DNA from: Asanoa ferruginea
GTDB lineage: Bacteria; Actinomycetota; Actinomycetes; Mycobacteriales; Micromonosporaceae
Length of the DNA: 64,000 nucleotides
Assembly (NCBI RefSeq): GCF_003387075.1
Contig: NZ_QUMQ01000001.1
Location: 310,001-374,000, forward strand
Direction: 5' to 3'
A program made the translations under genes and the position numbers. Shown piece after piece: positions 63,021 through 64,000 of the stretch. The stretch's first letter is position 1; each line of letters starts with the position of its first letter. A model generated the notes under the pieces. It did no database searches, was not told the DNA's origin, and saw nothing but the letters and a program-made list of their open reading frames with translations.

Positions 63021-64000
63021 TCACCCGCCCGCGTCTCCGGCAGCCACCGAGCGCCGCAGCCTGCGGGTGAGGCCGCCGCCGACGAGACCGAGCACGTTGG
63101 CGGGACGGAGGTAGTCGTCGTAACGGACCGCGCCGGCCAGCACGCCGAGGAAACGGGTGGTCTCGGCCGGCCGGTCGGCGATCGCGGCGAGCAGTAGGCG
63201 CTGGGCGAGCCAGACCCGCAGCGTGGCGAGGGACCGGGTCATCGCATAGATCGGGTAGGCGGCCGCGTCGCGTTCTTGCTGGTAGCCCGCGAGCGCGTCG
63301 TCAAGGCTCCTGTTCGTGGCACCGCCGGACCGGAGGGCGCGCGATTCGGAGTCGGCGGCCGCGATGCTGTCCGATCCCCGAGCCTCAGACCCGAGGTCGG
63401 ACGGGTAGCCGACGGACGGATGGCGGGCGCCCGCGAGGGCGGCCAGCACAGGGTCGCCGGCCGCGTGGCCGCCGATGGGTGGGCTGCTGGCCGCGTGGCT
63501 GTCGGATCCGAGGCCGCGCACGATCGCGGCGGCGAGCAGTTCGGCGTCGCGGAAGGCGTTGCTGATGCCCTGGCCAGCGACCGGGTCCATCACGACGCCG
63601 GCGTCACCGACGAGTGCCCAACCTGGACCGTGCGCCGCCCGGAAGCCGTTGGGAACGTCCGGCGCCAGCCGGAACGGCTCGGCCCGCGTCCCGGACCGCA
63701 CCCGCTCGCCAAGGTCGCCGCACCGATCGAGCGCGGCGAGGTAGCCGGCAGCCGGGTCGGCCCGGAACCGGTCGAACTCCGCCAGCGGCGCGAACAGCGC
63801 CACCATGACGAGCCCGTCGTTGGTCGGAAACGCGGGGACGGTGAGCCCGGGCCGGACGTAGATCGAACCGACCGGCAGGTCGACCCCAGACCAGTAGGTG
63901 TAGCAGGCGAATGTCGAGGCCGGCCGCACGTGGTAGGCCTTGGCCCCGACCGCGGCGGCAACGGTGGACCGCTTGCCGTCGGCGCCGATCACCAGCCGGG
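63021..64000 (-). CDS. FAD-dependent oxidoreductase (FAD-binding monooxygenase type), 5' part outside the window
   Basis: The gene continues past the right edge; about 326 residues are visible. GDAGVVMDPVAGQGISNAFRDAELLA is the conserved GD motif of FAD-dependent hydroxylases/geranylgeranyl reductase-like proteins, and LVIGADGKRS the strand before it. Between ELLAAAIVRGL and SLDDALAGYQQERD there is an insertion of ~65 residues rich in Ser, Gly, Ala and Arg without obvious fold. The substrate is unknown. No start is visible. Confidence 0.85.
   Translation of the reverse strand, partial: RLVIGADGKRSTVAAAVGAKAYHVRPASTFACYTYWSGVDLPVGSIYVRPGLTVPAFPTNDGLVMVALFAPLAEFDRFRADPAAGYLAALDRCGDLGERVRSGTRAEPFRLAPDVPNGFRAAHGPGWALVGDAGVVMDPVAGQGISNAFRDAELLAAAIVRGLGSDSHAASSPPIGGHAAGDPVLAALAGARHPSVGYPSDLGSEARGSDSIAAADSESRALRSGGATNRSLDDALAGYQQERDAAAYPIYAMTRSLATLRVWLAQRLLLAAIADRPAETTRFLGVLAGAVRYDDYLRPANVLGLVGGGLTRRLRRSVAAGDAGG

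Overview
The window reads as a stretch of chromosome from a high-GC actinomycete. The flanking DNA is roughly 70-73% G+C by eye, GTG starts are common, and many genes overlap by ATGA or GTGA. Gene content (class F sortase, truncated haemoglobin O, LigB-type ATP-dependent ligase, EttA, SURF1, OtsA with an OtsB-GH15 fusion, split cobalamin loci, small Micromonosporaceae-type conserved proteins) suggests the Micromonosporaceae (Micromonospora/Actinoplanes/Asanoa relatives). That placement is inference from remembered protein families, not a search. No rRNA or tRNA gene was recognised, and no integrase, transposase or CRISPR array.

Layout. 1-4.4 kb: 3' part of aminopeptidase N, a convergent orphan HypX-like protein and a short-chain dehydrogenase. 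4.4-6.36 kb: a clearly lower-GC island with three overlapping genes (HNH nuclease, unknown 138-residue protein, minimal nucleotidyltransferase), the best candidate for an undescribed defence-type system. 6.4-20.6 kb: Eis-like acetyltransferase, two glycosyltransferases, methyltransferase, two MFS transporters, a TetR/aldo-keto reductase/reductase regulon with visible operators, a nuclease-like protein, an MscS channel and an HNH protein. 20.7-27.6 kb: sortase with a likely cell-surface partner, kynureninase divergent to an amidase, small conserved proteins, a truncated globin and a secreted propeller protein. 27.6-29.5 kb: a 1.9-kb non-coding region made of large inverted repeats and a degenerate ~34-bp repeat array of about 33 units.

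29.5-38 kb: YbjN protein, thioesterase, EttA and the trehalose operon (OtsA followed by an OtsB-GH15 fusion). 38-45.3 kb: epoxide hydrolase, CysG-type fusion and CobT, a class A penicillin-binding protein, CobC-like aminotransferase and a tyrosine phosphatase. 45.3-46.5 kb: non-coding DNA with a ~470-bp, 7-bp-period minisatellite that is G3N4 on the minus strand. 46.5-64 kb: amino acid permease, SURF1, a CobB carrying a ~730-residue repetitive tail, GNAT, DNA ligase B, VOC protein, M20 and M48 peptidases, uridine kinase-like protein, CobQ, CbiB, an N-methyltryptophan/sarcosine oxidase and a partial FAD oxidoreductase running off the right edge.

How the genes work together. Late corrin-ring steps are spread over four loci (CysG/CobT, CobC-like, CobB, CobQ/CbiB), so adenosylcobalamin synthesis is a recurring theme. 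OtsA and OtsB-GH15 can make trehalose, and the fused hydrolase domain may consume it. Two genes (11.6 kb, 16.6 kb) have their 3' ends tandemly duplicated just downstream, and a third (57.4 kb) has a shorter 17-bp copy inside a hairpin; together with the minisatellites this suggests that this chromosome tolerates or generates local repeat expansion in intergenic DNA.
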